From Streptomyces sp. RFCAC02 (GTDB taxonomy: Bacteria; Actinomycetota; Actinomycetes; Streptomycetales; Streptomycetaceae), in contig NZ_SAUH01000001.1 in assembly GCF_004193175.1 (NCBI RefSeq), forward strand, positions 3,991,001 to 4,055,000: DNA of 64,000 nucleotides. The letters are read 5' to 3'. The translations under genes were made by a program, and so were the position numbers. A model generated the notes under the pieces. That model saw only the letters and a list, made by a program, of their open reading frames with translations, ran no database searches and was not told where the DNA came from. Of this stretch, positions 54,353 to 63,536 are shown in pieces. The first letter of the stretch is position 1. Each line of letters begins with the position of its first letter.

Positions 54353-54447
54353 GGTGCGGATCCTACCGCTCGCTCCCGTTGACAAAGTGCGGTTGTTTTT
54401 TGCAAGCTTACTTCGTCCCCGAGAACCTCCGGCCCGAAGAGGACCCC

Positions 54448-55134
54448 ATGACCCAGACCCTCAGTGCCGCCCCGGCCGTGCTCCCGTCCCGCACCGCCGC
54501 GCGGCCGTCCGCGCGAGCGACGCGTCCGCTGCTGTGGGGCGGCGTCGTCGCGGGGCCGTTCTTCCTGCTCACCGGCATGGCCCAGGCCCTGACCCGGGAC
54601 GGCTTCGACCTCGGCCGCAACGCGCTCAGCCAGCTCAGCCTCGGCGACCTCGGGTGGATCCAGGTCACCGCGTTCGCGCTGACCGCGCTCCTCGGCGCGG
54701 CGGGCGCGGCCGGCACGCGCCGCGTGCTGCGCGGCGGCCCGGGCGGCACCTGGGCGCCGCGCCTGATCGGCGTGTTCGCCGCGTCGTTCCTCGCCGCCGC
54801 CGTCTTCACCGCCGACCCCGGCGCCGGCTTCCCCGCCGGCACGCCCGACGACCGTGCCGCCTCGGTGAGCGGGCACGGGGCCGTGCACATGGCGAGCGGC
54901 ATGGTGGGCTACCTTGCACTCTGCGCCGGACTGCTCGTGCTCGCACGCCACTTCGCCGCCCGGCAGGAACGCGGCTGGGCCATCGCCTGCCGTCTCCTCC
55001 CGGCCGGGGTCGTCGCCGGCTTCGCCGGGTCCGCCGTCTCCGTGCCGGCCTTCACCGCCGGAGCCGCGCTCGGCCTCATCGGGCTCTCCGCCGTCACCGC
55101 ACGGCTGATGACACGGACGCCCGAAGCACGCTGA
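54448..55134 (+). CDS. DUF998 membrane protein
   Basis: A 228-residue, six-helix membrane protein with the DUF998 pattern LLWGGVVAGPFFLLTGMAQALTRDGFDLGRNALSQLSLGDLGWIQVTAFALTAL and GAVHMASGMVGYLALCAGLLVLARHFA. ATG 54448 has GAAGAGGA upstream. Its promoter probably lies in the A/T-rich patch at 54379-54413 (TTGACA followed by a T-run), within reach of the divergent HxlR regulator. Confidence 0.86.
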   Translation: MTQTLSAAPAVLPSRTAARPSARATRPLLWGGVVAGPFFLLTGMAQALTRDGFDLGRNALSQLSLGDLGWIQVTAFALTALLGAAGAAGTRRVLRGGPGGTWAPRLIGVFAASFLAAAVFTADPGAGFPAGTPDDRAASVSGHGAVHMASGMVGYLALCAGLLVLARHFAARQERGWAIACRLLPAGVVAGFAGSAVSVPAFTAGAALGLIGLSAVTARLMTRTPEAR

Positions 55135-55168
55135 ACCACCGCCCGCACCGTCGAACGGAGACCACGAC

Positions 55169-55381
55169 ATGACCGAGTCCGTGAAGGGCCCCGCCAGCTA
55201 CTTCCCGTCGATCGAGAAGACGTACGGCCGCCCGATCGCCGAGTGGAAGGACCTCATCCGCTCCTCGCCCCTGAGCCGGCACACCGAACTCGTCACCTGG
55301 CTCAAGACCGAGCACGGGCTCGGCCACGGCCACGCCAACGCCCTCGTCAAGCACACCCTGGACGAGGACCGCGGCAGGTGA
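55169..55381 (+). CDS. DUF4287 protein
   Basis: A 70-residue protein matching DUF4287: GPASYFPSIEKTYGRPIAEWKDLIRSSPLSRHTELVTWLKTEHGLGHGHANALVKHTL. Small helical DNA- or protein-binding-like domain of unknown role, often beside stress or regulator genes. 34 bases after the DUF998 stop on the same strand, with CGGAGACC upstream; likely cotranscribed. Confidence 0.88.
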   Translation: MTESVKGPASYFPSIEKTYGRPIAEWKDLIRSSPLSRHTELVTWLKTEHGLGHGHANALVKHTLDEDRGR

Positions 55382-55404
55382 ACCCCGCGTCGCCGGGAAC
55401 GCGC

Positions 55405-55436
55405 TTGACCCTGCCCCCGGGGGCAGGGTTTAGCGT
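55405..55436 (+). promoter_or_regulatory. MerR-type promoter with 22-bp palindrome
   Basis: TTGACC (55405-55410) and TTTAGCGT (55429-55436) frame a long 19-20-base spacer, the hallmark of MerR-activated promoters. A perfect 22-base palindrome (arms ACCCTGCCCCC and its complement, 55408-55429) fills the spacer. The transcript would begin near 55442, just before the MerR remnant. The promoter looks intact although the regulator gene is damaged. Confidence 0.78.
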
Positions 55437-55454
55437 TCCTCCGAGGTGAGAGAC

Positions 55455-55792
55455 GTGCGGATCGGCGAGCGGGCGTGACGACCGAGGCGGTGCGCTCCTA
55501 CGAATCGCCGGGCCTGCTCGCTCCGGCGCGGCTGGCCAACGGATACCGGAACTACGACGAGCGCGACGTACGGCTCACGCGGGCGATCCGTGCACTGGCC
55601 GATCTCGGCATCCCCGCCGAGGGCACACGTCCGTTCCTGGAGTGCCTGGCCCTGGGACACTGGCACGCGGACGACTGCCCGGCCGCGCTGGCCAGGTACC
55701 GGGACGACATCGACGAGCTGACGCAGCGGATCGACGGTCTCACCGCCCGCCGCAACGGCCGCTTCCCGCCGGCCACCATGGGAGAGGAACCG
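55455..55792 (+). pseudogene. Frameshifted MerR-family regulator
   Basis: GTG 55455 begins V-R-I-G-E, the standard MerR start MRIGEL, but reaches TGA at 55476. The family sequence resumes in another frame from 55475: VTTEAVRSYESPGLLAPARLANGYRNYDERDVRLTRAIRALADLGIPAEGTRPFLECLALGHWHADDCPAALARYRDDIDELTQRIDGLTARR. Only 20 bases separate points that are about 33 apart in typical members, so a deletion of about 13 bases is inferred. Without the first helix-turn the DNA-binding domain is incomplete. The shifted frame runs on without stop into the peroxiredoxin. Confidence 0.78.
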
Positions 55793-56362
55793 ATGACCGA
55801 CCGCACGAGCCTGCCCGCCGGCCTGCCCGTCCCCGAGGACGACGGCGCCGCCGCGCACCTGCCCGGCATGGAGATGCCGCACCTGGAACTCCGGGGCACC
55901 GACGGCGCGACGGTCCGCCTCGACGCGCTGGGCGCGGGGCGCACGGTGCTCTACCTCTACCCGCTGACGGGCCGCCCCGGCACCGACCTGCCCGAGGGCT
56001 GGAACGCCATACCCGGCGCCCGCGGCTGCACCGCCGAGGCGTGCGGCTTCCGCGACCACCACCAGGACCTGCACGCGGCAGGCGCGGCCCGGGTGTTCGG
56101 CCTGTCCAGCCAGGACACCGACTACCAGCGCGAGGTCACCGAGCGGCTGCGCCTGCCGTTCCGGATGCTGTCCGACCCGGCACGGGACCTCGGCCGGGCG
56201 CTGCACCTGCCCACGTTCCGCACCGCCGACGGGCCGACGCTCTACAAGCGGCTCACGCTGATCGTCAGGGACGACCTGATCGAGCACGTCTTCTACCCGG
56301 TCTTCCCGCCGGACGAGCACGCGGACCAGGTCCTGGCCTGGCTGGGCGACAACCCGCTGTAG
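55793..56362 (+). CDS. Peroxiredoxin (AhpC/TSA family)
   Basis: A 189-residue peroxiredoxin: PHLELRGTDGATVRLDALGAGRTVLYLYPLTGRPGTDLPEGWNAIPGARGCTAEACGFRDHH. The peroxidatic Cys is in GCTAEACGF and a second Cys lies five residues away. FGLSSQDTDYQREVTERLRLPFRMLSDP is also typical. ATG 55793 has GGAGAGGA upstream. The same frame is open back to 55475, so a MerR-peroxiredoxin fusion is also possible. Thiol-dependent peroxide reduction under the MerR-type promoter is the expected role. Confidence 0.85.
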   Translation: MTDRTSLPAGLPVPEDDGAAAHLPGMEMPHLELRGTDGATVRLDALGAGRTVLYLYPLTGRPGTDLPEGWNAIPGARGCTAEACGFRDHHQDLHAAGAARVFGLSSQDTDYQREVTERLRLPFRMLSDPARDLGRALHLPTFRTADGPTLYKRLTLIVRDDLIEHVFYPVFPPDEHADQVLAWLGDNPL

Positions 56363-56382
56363 AGGCGGCGCCCCCGGTGCGG

Positions 56383-57396
56383 TCACGGCCGCAGGACGAT
56401 GCGTCCCCTGATCGTGCCGGCCTCCAGGCGCCGGTGCGCCTCCGCGGCCTGCGACAGGGGCAGTTCCGCGGTGACGCGGGGGCGCCACGGCGTACCGCGC
56501 AGCAGGCGCGTCACGCCCGCCGCCGCGTCCGCCAGGTCGGCCGGTGCCGCGTTGCTGATCGCGAAGCCGGCGATGCCCGCGTCGCGCGTGTAGAGGGCGC
56601 CGAGCGGCAGTTCGGGCCGCGCCGTCATGCCGGCCATCGCCACGATGCGGCCGCCGAACGCGACCCGCTCGACGGCGGTGGCCAGGTCGGCCCGGCCGGA
56701 CGTGTCGAGGTGGATGTCCACACCGTCCGGCGCGGCGGCCCGCAGGGCGTCGGCCAGGTCCGGGGAGCGGTGGTCGAGCACGGTGTCCGCGCCCAGCTCC
56801 CGTACGCGGGCGGCGTCATCGTCCCGCGCCGTCGCGATGACGCGGGCGCCCGCCGAGGCGGCGAGCGCGACGGCGGCGGAACCGACGTTCCCCGCGCCGC
56901 CGCCCACGTACACCGTCGTGCCGGGCGCCGCGAGCCCGCCGTGCCGGAACAGGGCGAGCCACGCCGTCGCCGCCGGATGCGCCGCCGCCACCAGGACGAC
57001 GGGGTCCACGCCGTCGGGCACCGGGTACAGCCGGTCCGTCGGCACCACCGCGTACTGCGCGAACGACCCCTGCCGCCCGCCGTGCCCGAGGCTCGCGCAC
57101 CACACCGGCCGCCCCGCGGGGAACGCGTGCGCCGCGCCGGGACCCGCCGCTGCGACCTCGCCGACGAGATCCCGCCCGATGACGAACGGCGCGGGCATCG
57201 GCGTGGGGTACGCCCCGGACCGCACGAAGGTGTCCACCGGGTTCGCCGCGACGGCCAGGACGCGGACCAGGACGTCGCCGGGGCCGGGAGCGGGCACGGG
57301 CAGCTCCCCGTACCGGATCGCCCCGGCAGGCCCCGGCCCGTCCACGTACGCCGCCCGCATGCGGGCCGGTGGGGAGAAGTCTGCGGTGTCGGGCAC
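56383..57396 (-). CDS. Zinc-free quinone oxidoreductase (MDR family)
   Basis: A 337-residue medium-chain reductase of the quinone oxidoreductase type. GroES-like N-terminal domain GELPVPAPGPGDVLVRVLAVAANPVDTFVRSGAYP; NADPH Rossmann motif VYVGGGAGNVGSAAVALAASAGARVIATARDDD; C-terminal GGRIVAMAGM and RGRIVLRP. Structural zinc cysteines are absent. GTG start at 57396; ATG 57360 is an alternative. NADPH-dependent reduction of quinones or enones is expected. Confidence 0.88.
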   Translation of the reverse strand: MPDTADFSPPARMRAAYVDGPGPAGAIRYGELPVPAPGPGDVLVRVLAVAANPVDTFVRSGAYPTPMPAPFVIGRDLVGEVAAAGPGAAHAFPAGRPVWCASLGHGGRQGSFAQYAVVPTDRLYPVPDGVDPVVLVAAAHPAATAWLALFRHGGLAAPGTTVYVGGGAGNVGSAAVALAASAGARVIATARDDDAARVRELGADTVLDHRSPDLADALRAAAPDGVDIHLDTSGRADLATAVERVAFGGRIVAMAGMTARPELPLGALYTRDAGIAGFAISNAAPADLADAAAGVTRLLRGTPWRPRVTAELPLSQAAEAHRRLEAGTIRGRIVLRP

Positions 57397-57486
57397 CGGG
57401 ACAGGCTAGGACGGCCCTCGCCGCGCCGTACGGGGGGCGCGGCGTGTGGCGAGCCGTGGCGCCCCCGATCGGCCGCGCGACGAGGG

Positions 57487-58491
57487 TCAGCCGGGTACGC
57501 CCTCGGCCGTCCGCAGGGCCGCGCGGTACGTCCTGGCCGCCGCGCGCAGCGCCGTCTCCGGCTCCACGCCCGCGGCCTCCGCCTCGGCCGCGAGCGCCAG
57601 CAGCCGGTACCCGAAGCCCGCCGCGTCCCGGCCGCCCCCGTCCGCCCCGGGCAGCGGTACGGCGAGACCGCCCCGGCGCGCCCGGCCGGCGAGCTTCGCG
57701 GCCAGTGCCAGGGCCGGCTGGCCCAGCGGCACGCCGTCCGTGACCGAGGCGCGCCCCTTCTCCGCCGCCTTGGCCGCGAGCCACAACGCCTGCACGTCCT
57801 CGGGCGTCTCGGCCCGCGCGTCCCCGAACACGTGCGGGTGCCGGCGGACCAGCTTCGCCACGATGCCGCCCGCCACGTCGTCGATGCCGAACGGCTCGTC
57901 CGCGTCGTCCTCCGCGATCCGCGCGTGGAAGACGACCTGCAGCAGGACGTCGCCCAGTTCCTCGCGCAGCTCGGCGCGGTCGCCCGTCTCGACGGCCTCG
58001 ACCAGCTCGTACATCTCCTCCAGGCCGTAGTGCGCCAGGTCGGCGGCGGTGCGCGTGGAGGCCCAGGGGCAGGCGGCGCGGATGCGGTCCATGACCTGCA
58101 CCAGGTCGAGGAGGCGCGCGCCCGGCAGGTCGTACGAGCCGGGCAGCAGCTCCAGGTCCGGCACGGCGCCCGCGGCCCGCCCGGAGGAGGCGAGGGCGGC
58201 GAGCCCGTCCGTGAGCGGCCGCTCGCCGTCGGCCGCGGCCACGACGACGACCGTACGGCCGCCCGCGCACGCCGCCACCAGTTCGGCGGCCGTCGGCGCG
58301 GCCTCCCGGACGGCCACCCCGGCGTCCTCCAGGTACGGGAGCTGCGGGTGGTCGGCGTCGCGGCACAGCACCAGGTCGGCGCCCCGCAGCTCCCGCCACG
58401 CCGGCCACGACAGCAGGCCGGGCGCGACCCGGTGCGTCGTGGTCAGCAGGACGATGCGGCCCGGTCCCTGCTGGTCATCCTCGGTCGTCAC
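57487..58491 (-). CDS. mazG: Nucleoside triphosphate pyrophosphohydrolase MazG
   Basis: A 334-residue long-form MazG that hydrolyses (mutagenic or excess) NTPs to NMPs. The MazG core is LDLVQVMDRIRAACPWASTRTAADLAHYGLEEMYELVEAVETGDRAELREELGDVLLQVVFHARIAED, with the EExxE...ExxD magnesium motif. The N-terminal ~120 residues resemble the tetrapyrrole-methylase-like extension. PWDxxQTH of many MazG is PWASTRTA here. GTG start. Next to the SurA-like lipoprotein gene on the same strand. Confidence 0.92.
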   Translation of the reverse strand: MTTEDDQQGPGRIVLLTTTHRVAPGLLSWPAWRELRGADLVLCRDADHPQLPYLEDAGVAVREAAPTAAELVAACAGGRTVVVVAAADGERPLTDGLAALASSGRAAGAVPDLELLPGSYDLPGARLLDLVQVMDRIRAACPWASTRTAADLAHYGLEEMYELVEAVETGDRAELREELGDVLLQVVFHARIAEDDADEPFGIDDVAGGIVAKLVRRHPHVFGDARAETPEDVQALWLAAKAAEKGRASVTDGVPLGQPALALAAKLAGRARRGGLAVPLPGADGGGRDAAGFGYRLLALAAEAEAAGVEPETALRAAARTYRAALRTAEGVPG

Positions 58492-58527
58492 CCGTCGAGC
58501 GTAACCGCAGGGCCGGACACGCCCCGG

Positions 58528-59175
58528 CTACGCGGCGGTCCCGTCGGCCGTGCCGGTCAGCCACGGCTGGTCGGCCTCGATGAGGGCGACCTGCTCCGGG
58601 CTCCACTCGCCGTAGCGCGGGTTCACCTCGACGCCGATCTCCTCGGCGGTCCGCGCCAGCACGTCCACGATCATCTGCCGGCCGTTCGGCGACCCCGTGG
58701 CGCCGATGCGCTCCGCGAGCCGCTGGAACAGCACCTGGCCGCGGAACTGCCGGTCGAGCTGCTCGTCACCGGCCAGCGGCAGCCCGCCGGCCTGCGCGAG
58801 CAGCGCCACCTGCGCGAGCGCCTCCGGGCTGCCCACCGTGTCCTCGGCGTCGCTCCTGGCCTGCTGCACGTCGCGCCGCGACACCTCGACCCCGGCGTCG
58901 GCCGCCGCGCGCTCCAGCACCTCGTAGTAGACGAGGAAGTCGACCGTGTCACGGGTGAGGGAGCCGCTGGCGGCGATCAGCTCGTCGCCGTTCGGCTGGG
59001 CGCGCTGCGCGTCCCGCACGGCCTCCACCTGCGCCTGGACGCTGGCCACCGTGATGCGCTCCCCGCCGACGACGGCCGCGGCGCCCGGATGGGCCCCGGT
59101 GGAACAGCCGGTCGCCAGCAGTGCCGTGACGGCGGCAGCGGCGGTGAGGGACAGTACGGACGCGCGACGCTTCAC
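58528..59175 (-). CDS. SurA-N-domain lipoprotein
   Basis: A 215-residue secreted lipoprotein. Signal with lipobox LLATGC (Cys about residue 24). Then the SurA N-terminal chaperone-like domain: AAVVGGERITVASVQAQVEAVRDAQRA, DTVDFLVYYEVLERAAADAGVEVSRRDVQQARSDAE. No PPIase domain is present. It is a likely extracytoplasmic folding factor. Adjacent to mazG on the same strand. Confidence 0.87.
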   Translation of the reverse strand: MKRRASVLSLTAAAAVTALLATGCSTGAHPGAAAVVGGERITVASVQAQVEAVRDAQRAQPNGDELIAASGSLTRDTVDFLVYYEVLERAAADAGVEVSRRDVQQARSDAEDTVGSPEALAQVALLAQAGGLPLAGDEQLDRQFRGQVLFQRLAERIGATGSPNGRQMIVDVLARTAEEIGVEVNPRYGEWSPEQVALIEADQPWLTGTADGTAA

Positions 59176-59286
59176 CTTGGCACTCCCGTGTGCGGAACCC
59201 GCTGAATCCTGCGGTACGTCAGTCGACGCGCTGATCCTATGCAGCGGGCACGGCGAAGGCCAGGGAGCGTCACCGGTGAGCCGGTG

Positions 59287-61956
59287 TCACTCCGCGCCGC
59301 CGATGCGGGACGCCCTGTTGCGGACCTTCACGCGCAACGCCTCGCGACGCGCGAACCGTTGCAGCGACCGGCCCTCCGCGCCCAGCTGCTCGGCGATCCG
59401 CGCTATCTCCAGCCACACCCGGGACCGCTGCCCGCCCACGCAGGCGGCGCCGCCCAGCATGCCGAGGGCGTCGCGCACCCGGCCGTGCCGCGCGTGGATC
59501 TCCGCCATGCCGATCAGCACGTCCGTCGAGTTGGTGGAGCGCCGCAGGATCTCCTTGCCGATGCGGAACGCGTTCTCCTCGCGCCCGGCCTTGAGCTGGT
59601 CGCGGAACTCGTCGGTGCGGTAGGCGACGTTCTGCCCGATGGCTACGGAGAAGCGGTGCCGCGCGGCCTCCCCGTCGTGCGCGACGACCTGGCCGGGCGC
59701 GGGGAGCGACAGGGCCGCCGACATGCGGGCGCTGAACGCGGGGATGTCGAACAGCTCCTCCACCTCGGCGTACCGCTCCTCGTCCACGTCCTCGGCGAGG
59801 ACGGCGGCGAGCGCGTCGAGGGCCGCCTCGGGCGTGTACTCGGTGTAGGCGCGGTAGCCGCGGACGCCGTCCAGCACCTCGCGGGACCCGACGCGGTGGA
59901 ACGTCGCGATCCGCAGCCGGTGCTGCACCGCCTCCACGACGGACAGCGGCATCGGGTCGTCCACGCTGGAGAGGAAGAACACGTCGGACGCGGCAAGTTC
60001 CTCGCGCACGCGGTCGCGCGCGAGCGCGCCCATCCACTCCACGCGGTCCGACAGCAGCGTCTTGCGCGCGATGCGGGGCGTCTTCCAGCCGACCCACGAG
60101 AACCGCCACGGCAGGCCGCGCGCGTGGGCCAGTTCGGCGACGCGGCTGAACAGGTCGACGCCCTTGCGGTCCTGCACCGTGCCGACCATCACCATGCGCG
60201 GCCGCTCCGAGACCGCCGCCGAGGCGCGGGTGCGGTGGATGTCGCGCGGCACCGTGTTGTAGATGACGATCGGGTCGGTGACGCCGAGCTGCCGGAACAT
60301 GTCCGCCTGCGCCTTCGACACGCACAGCACGGTGAGGCGCGGCAGCAGCTTCAGCATCTCCGCGTGGCGCTCGGCGGACCGCTCCGACTCGTACGTGAAG
60401 ACGTACTCGGTCTCGTGCGCGTACAGCACGACGCGGCGTCCGGCGTCGAGGAGGCCCTCGATCAGGCCGTTGGCGATCGGGGAGCGCCAGAACGGTGCCA
60501 TGCTGTTGATCAGCACGATCTCGGCGTCGGCGAGGGCGTCGGCGGCGTGCTCCGGCTGCGGGAAGGCGGCCAGGTCGAAGTAGTGCACGTCCACGGGCGA
60601 CTGCGCGATGAGGGCCTGCGTGTAGGTGAGCACCGGGACGGCGACGCCGGTGACGTACGAGAAGCTGACGCCGACGACCGCCAGCGTGGAGGGGCGCGCG
60701 GCGCGGCGTTCGACCTCGGCGAGGGCGCGTTCGGCCAGGGACGCGCCGGGGGCGTACGCGGTCCCGGCGCCGACCGGGCCGGTACCGGCGGCGGGGGTGC
60801 CGCCGGGCTCGGCGGGCCCCGCGGGCTCGGCCTCGTCGACCACCGTCATGATGGCGTCCGCCACGTCGTCGCGGAACGCGAGGAAGTGCTCCATGGGCGA
60901 ACCGTGCTGGTTCGCCAGGAACTTGCGCGAGCGCCGCAGCCGCGACGCGACGGCGGACAGTTCCTCGGTCGTGCCGATGTTGCGCAGCAGCGGGTGGTGG
61001 ACGGTCGGGAAGACGATGTTCAGAGCCTGCGGGTTGTACATGACCAGCGGGACACCGGCGCGCAGCGTCTGGAGGTAGGTCGTCGAGAAGAACGTGACGG
61101 CCAGGTCGTACTCGCCGAGCGCGTCCGCGTCGAGGAGCGTGTCGGCGTCCAGGGCCGTCACGTCGTCGGGCAGCCCGGTGGACAGCCAGGTGAGGTGCGC
61201 GGCCTGCGTCGACGGGTGCGGCTTGACGTCCACGCTGCCGTGCTCGCGCAGCGCCTCGATCATCTGCGCCAGTTCCTCGCGGTGCGCCGGGCGCGGCATC
61301 TTGCCCTGGTCGCCCAGCGGCTGGTCGAGGACGATGATCCGCAGCGGGGCGTCCGCCTCGCGGGTCGTGCGGTGCACCCCGGACCTGGCCGCCGTCAGCA
61401 GCACCGGGTCGTCGCTGTGCCCGAGGGCGCCGGTGATGTGCACGGGCGGACCGGCCTCGGGCGTGCGGAACGACACGTGCTGCGCCATCGCGGGACCCCA
61501 CACGCAGACGGCGGCGGGGCGTGAGGCGCCGTAGTACCAGTTCTGGTCGCGGCGGGCCGAGCCGAGCTGCTTGTAGTGGAAGTCGAGGTGGCCGTCCTGG
61601 ACGAGGACGACGGGGACGCGTTCGGTGAGGGCCTCGGTGACCTTCTTGCCGCGCCGCGACTGGTCGTTGAAGAGGATGACGCGGTCGATGCCGCGCTCCC
61701 GCGCGAAGCGGTCGGCGCGGACCGTGACGGCCTGGGCGAACTCGTCGTCGCTCATCGCCTCGCCGACCTCGAAGAGGTTGCGGACCGGTACGCCGGGCAG
61801 CCGCCGGTCGGCCTCCTCGGCGATCCAGCGGGCGACCTCGCCGTTCACATCGGCGGTGAAGACCGAGAACGTGTGCCCGGCGGCCCGGGGCGCGGCCATG
61901 ATGCGCCGCGTGAGGTCCACGCCGTTGCGGTTCTCGACGAATACTGCGATGTGCAT
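59287..61956 (-). CDS. Two-domain glycosyltransferase with C-terminal helical repeats
   Basis: An 889-residue protein. Residues ~1-370 resemble a capsule/CDP-glycerol-type GT-B transferase (MHIAVFVENRNGVDLTRRIMAAPRAAGHTFSVFTAD, GSVDVKPHPSTQ, YDLAVTFFSTTYLQTLRAGVPLVMYNPQ). A Pro/Gly linker (about 380-415) leads to a GT4-like domain (~430-770): VLTYTQALIAQSPVDVHYFD, PRMVMVGTVQDRKGVDLFSRV, SDVFFLSSVDDPMPLSVVEAVQHRLRIATF. The C-terminus is helical, TPR-like. The stop of the acyltransferase gene lies 5 bases upstream, so both are one operon, probably for a surface glycan. Confidence 0.8.
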   Translation of the reverse strand: MHIAVFVENRNGVDLTRRIMAAPRAAGHTFSVFTADVNGEVARWIAEEADRRLPGVPVRNLFEVGEAMSDDEFAQAVTVRADRFARERGIDRVILFNDQSRRGKKVTEALTERVPVVLVQDGHLDFHYKQLGSARRDQNWYYGASRPAAVCVWGPAMAQHVSFRTPEAGPPVHITGALGHSDDPVLLTAARSGVHRTTREADAPLRIIVLDQPLGDQGKMPRPAHREELAQMIEALREHGSVDVKPHPSTQAAHLTWLSTGLPDDVTALDADTLLDADALGEYDLAVTFFSTTYLQTLRAGVPLVMYNPQALNIVFPTVHHPLLRNIGTTEELSAVASRLRRSRKFLANQHGSPMEHFLAFRDDVADAIMTVVDEAEPAGPAEPGGTPAAGTGPVGAGTAYAPGASLAERALAEVERRAARPSTLAVVGVSFSYVTGVAVPVLTYTQALIAQSPVDVHYFDLAAFPQPEHAADALADAEIVLINSMAPFWRSPIANGLIEGLLDAGRRVVLYAHETEYVFTYESERSAERHAEMLKLLPRLTVLCVSKAQADMFRQLGVTDPIVIYNTVPRDIHRTRASAAVSERPRMVMVGTVQDRKGVDLFSRVAELAHARGLPWRFSWVGWKTPRIARKTLLSDRVEWMGALARDRVREELAASDVFFLSSVDDPMPLSVVEAVQHRLRIATFHRVGSREVLDGVRGYRAYTEYTPEAALDALAAVLAEDVDEERYAEVEELFDIPAFSARMSAALSLPAPGQVVAHDGEAARHRFSVAIGQNVAYRTDEFRDQLKAGREENAFRIGKEILRRSTNSTDVLIGMAEIHARHGRVRDALGMLGGAACVGGQRSRVWLEIARIAEQLGAEGRSLQRFARREALRVKVRNRASRIGGAE

Positions 61957-61961
61957 GGTGG

Positions 61962-63089
61962 TTACCAGTTCTCCCGGTCCGATGGTGTTGCGGGTGCGGC
62001 CGGCCCACTGCCGGACGGTGCGACGAGCGCCGGCTCGCGGGGCGCGGCCGGGGTCCGCTCCTGCTCGGCCGGGCCGGGCGCGGGGCGCAGCAGCCAGGCG
62101 GCGCGCGGCTGCACGAACGGCCGGGCGAGCCACTGGACCGGCCGTGAACCGAGCACGACGGTCGCCGCGAGGGCCACCGCGAGGACGGCGGCCGCCTCCG
62201 CGCCGGTGTCCATCCGCGCGAAGAAGTCGACATGGTGGAACTGCCGCAGGACGAGCGGGTGCAGCAGGTAGATGTACAGGCCGGCCGTGCCGAGGGACGT
62301 GAGCACCGGGACGTGGCCGCGGGGCACCAGGCGGATCAGCGCGAGCACCGCGACCGCGCCCCACAGGAGGACGGCGGCGCGGACGGGGAGACCCCAGACG
62401 AGGTCGTAACTGTCGGCGCTGTAGGGGCGCTTCATGGCGAGCCACACGGGTTCGAGCCGGTCGTCGACCAGCCAGGCGCCGCCGGCGAGGGCCGCGGTGA
62501 CCAGGGCGGCGGCCCAGCGGGGGACGGCGTTCACGGCGTCGGCGAGACGCTGTTCGCGGGCCATCAGGTGGCCGAGGTAGAAGAACGGGAAGAACGTGAT
62601 CGTCTGCGATGCGGCGAACTCGAAGCCGATGTCCTCGGCGAATCCCACGGCCAGTGCCGCGGCGACGGACCACGCCAGCGGGTACCGGACGGCCACGGCG
62701 TAGGGCAGGACCACTTTCCAGATGATGAGGGCGAGCAGGAACCACAGGGTGGCCACGGGCTCGGCGACGAAGAAATCCCAGTCGCCGTTCAGGATCCACA
62801 GCTGCAGGCTGGTGAGGAGCGAGAAAGCGGCGTAGGGAATGGCTATTCCGGTGATCACGCGCCCGGCGGCGCGCGCGGTCAGGGGAAGCGCCGTGGAGAA
62901 ACGTCCGGATATGAACGCGAAGGCGGGAACCCCGAGCTGCCACGTGGCGTTGTACAGCCAGTGCATGAAGGGGAACTGGTCGCGCAGGGGGGTGATCGCA
63001 TGGCCCACGAGAACGACGGTCGCCGCCACATAGCGGACGTTCTCCCAGAGCGGGTCGCGCGGCTTTCCGCCGTGTTGCTGCCTTGGCAC
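61962..63089 (-). CDS. Acyltransferase 3 family membrane protein
   Basis: A 375-residue protein with about ten membrane helices typical of acyltransferase-3 (OafA/YrhL). RDPLWENVRYVAATVVLVGHAITPL contains the catalytic-type His, and HPLVLRQFHH and FISGRFST are conserved features. It likely O-acylates a cell-surface polysaccharide with the downstream glycosyltransferase. I chose GTG 63089 because GGAAGG lies eight bases upstream; ATG 63179 would add 30 polar residues. Pro/Ala-rich C-terminal tail. Confidence 0.85.
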   Translation of the reverse strand: MPRQQHGGKPRDPLWENVRYVAATVVLVGHAITPLRDQFPFMHWLYNATWQLGVPAFAFISGRFSTALPLTARAAGRVITGIAIPYAAFSLLTSLQLWILNGDWDFFVAEPVATLWFLLALIIWKVVLPYAVAVRYPLAWSVAAALAVGFAEDIGFEFAASQTITFFPFFYLGHLMAREQRLADAVNAVPRWAAALVTAALAGGAWLVDDRLEPVWLAMKRPYSADSYDLVWGLPVRAAVLLWGAVAVLALIRLVPRGHVPVLTSLGTAGLYIYLLHPLVLRQFHHVDFFARMDTGAEAAAVLAVALAATVVLGSRPVQWLARPFVQPRAAWLLRPAPGPAEQERTPAAPREPALVAPSGSGPAAPATPSDRENW

Positions 63090-63536
63090 CTTGCGCCTTC
63101 CACCGCGCTCGACTTCGTTCAACCGTGACGGGCTCGCGGAGGAGCACAGGTAACGAGAAGGGGACGTATTCTTCACCATTGCCGGAACGCGATCCTGCCG
63201 TGTTCCGACGGGCCTTGCGGAAGTGTGCCGGGAATCGTTCCGGACTCGCTCAATAGTGCGCAGAAAGAGTGGCCCGGGTGCAGCGCGAGAGTGAACTCGC
63301 GGTGAATTTCTGAAGGGTGGGCGCAGGGGGCGCCGTCCGGTCCTGCGGGCGGCGTCTGGGGGATGCGTGCCCCCGTCCCCTAGGGGTGGGTGCCGCGGCA
63401 CCCGGAGCGCGGCCGGGGGAGGCGTTCATCCCGGCGGGCGACGAGACGGCGCGCGCCGCGCTCCTAGTCTTCCGGTACCGGGCCGGACCGTGGCCCGGGT
63501 GCATTCCGAACTGCCGGCAGGCGAAGGAGACCGAGC
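63090..63536. other. Divergent intergenic region before ABC gene
   Basis: About 450 bases between the acyltransferase start and the plus-strand ABC gene. No convincing gene is seen. A patch near 63240-63320 is less GC-rich (including AATTTCTGAAGG) and may hold the acyltransferase promoter. CTCCTAGTCT near 63462-63471 could be a -10 box for the ABC operon. Confidence 0.4.
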
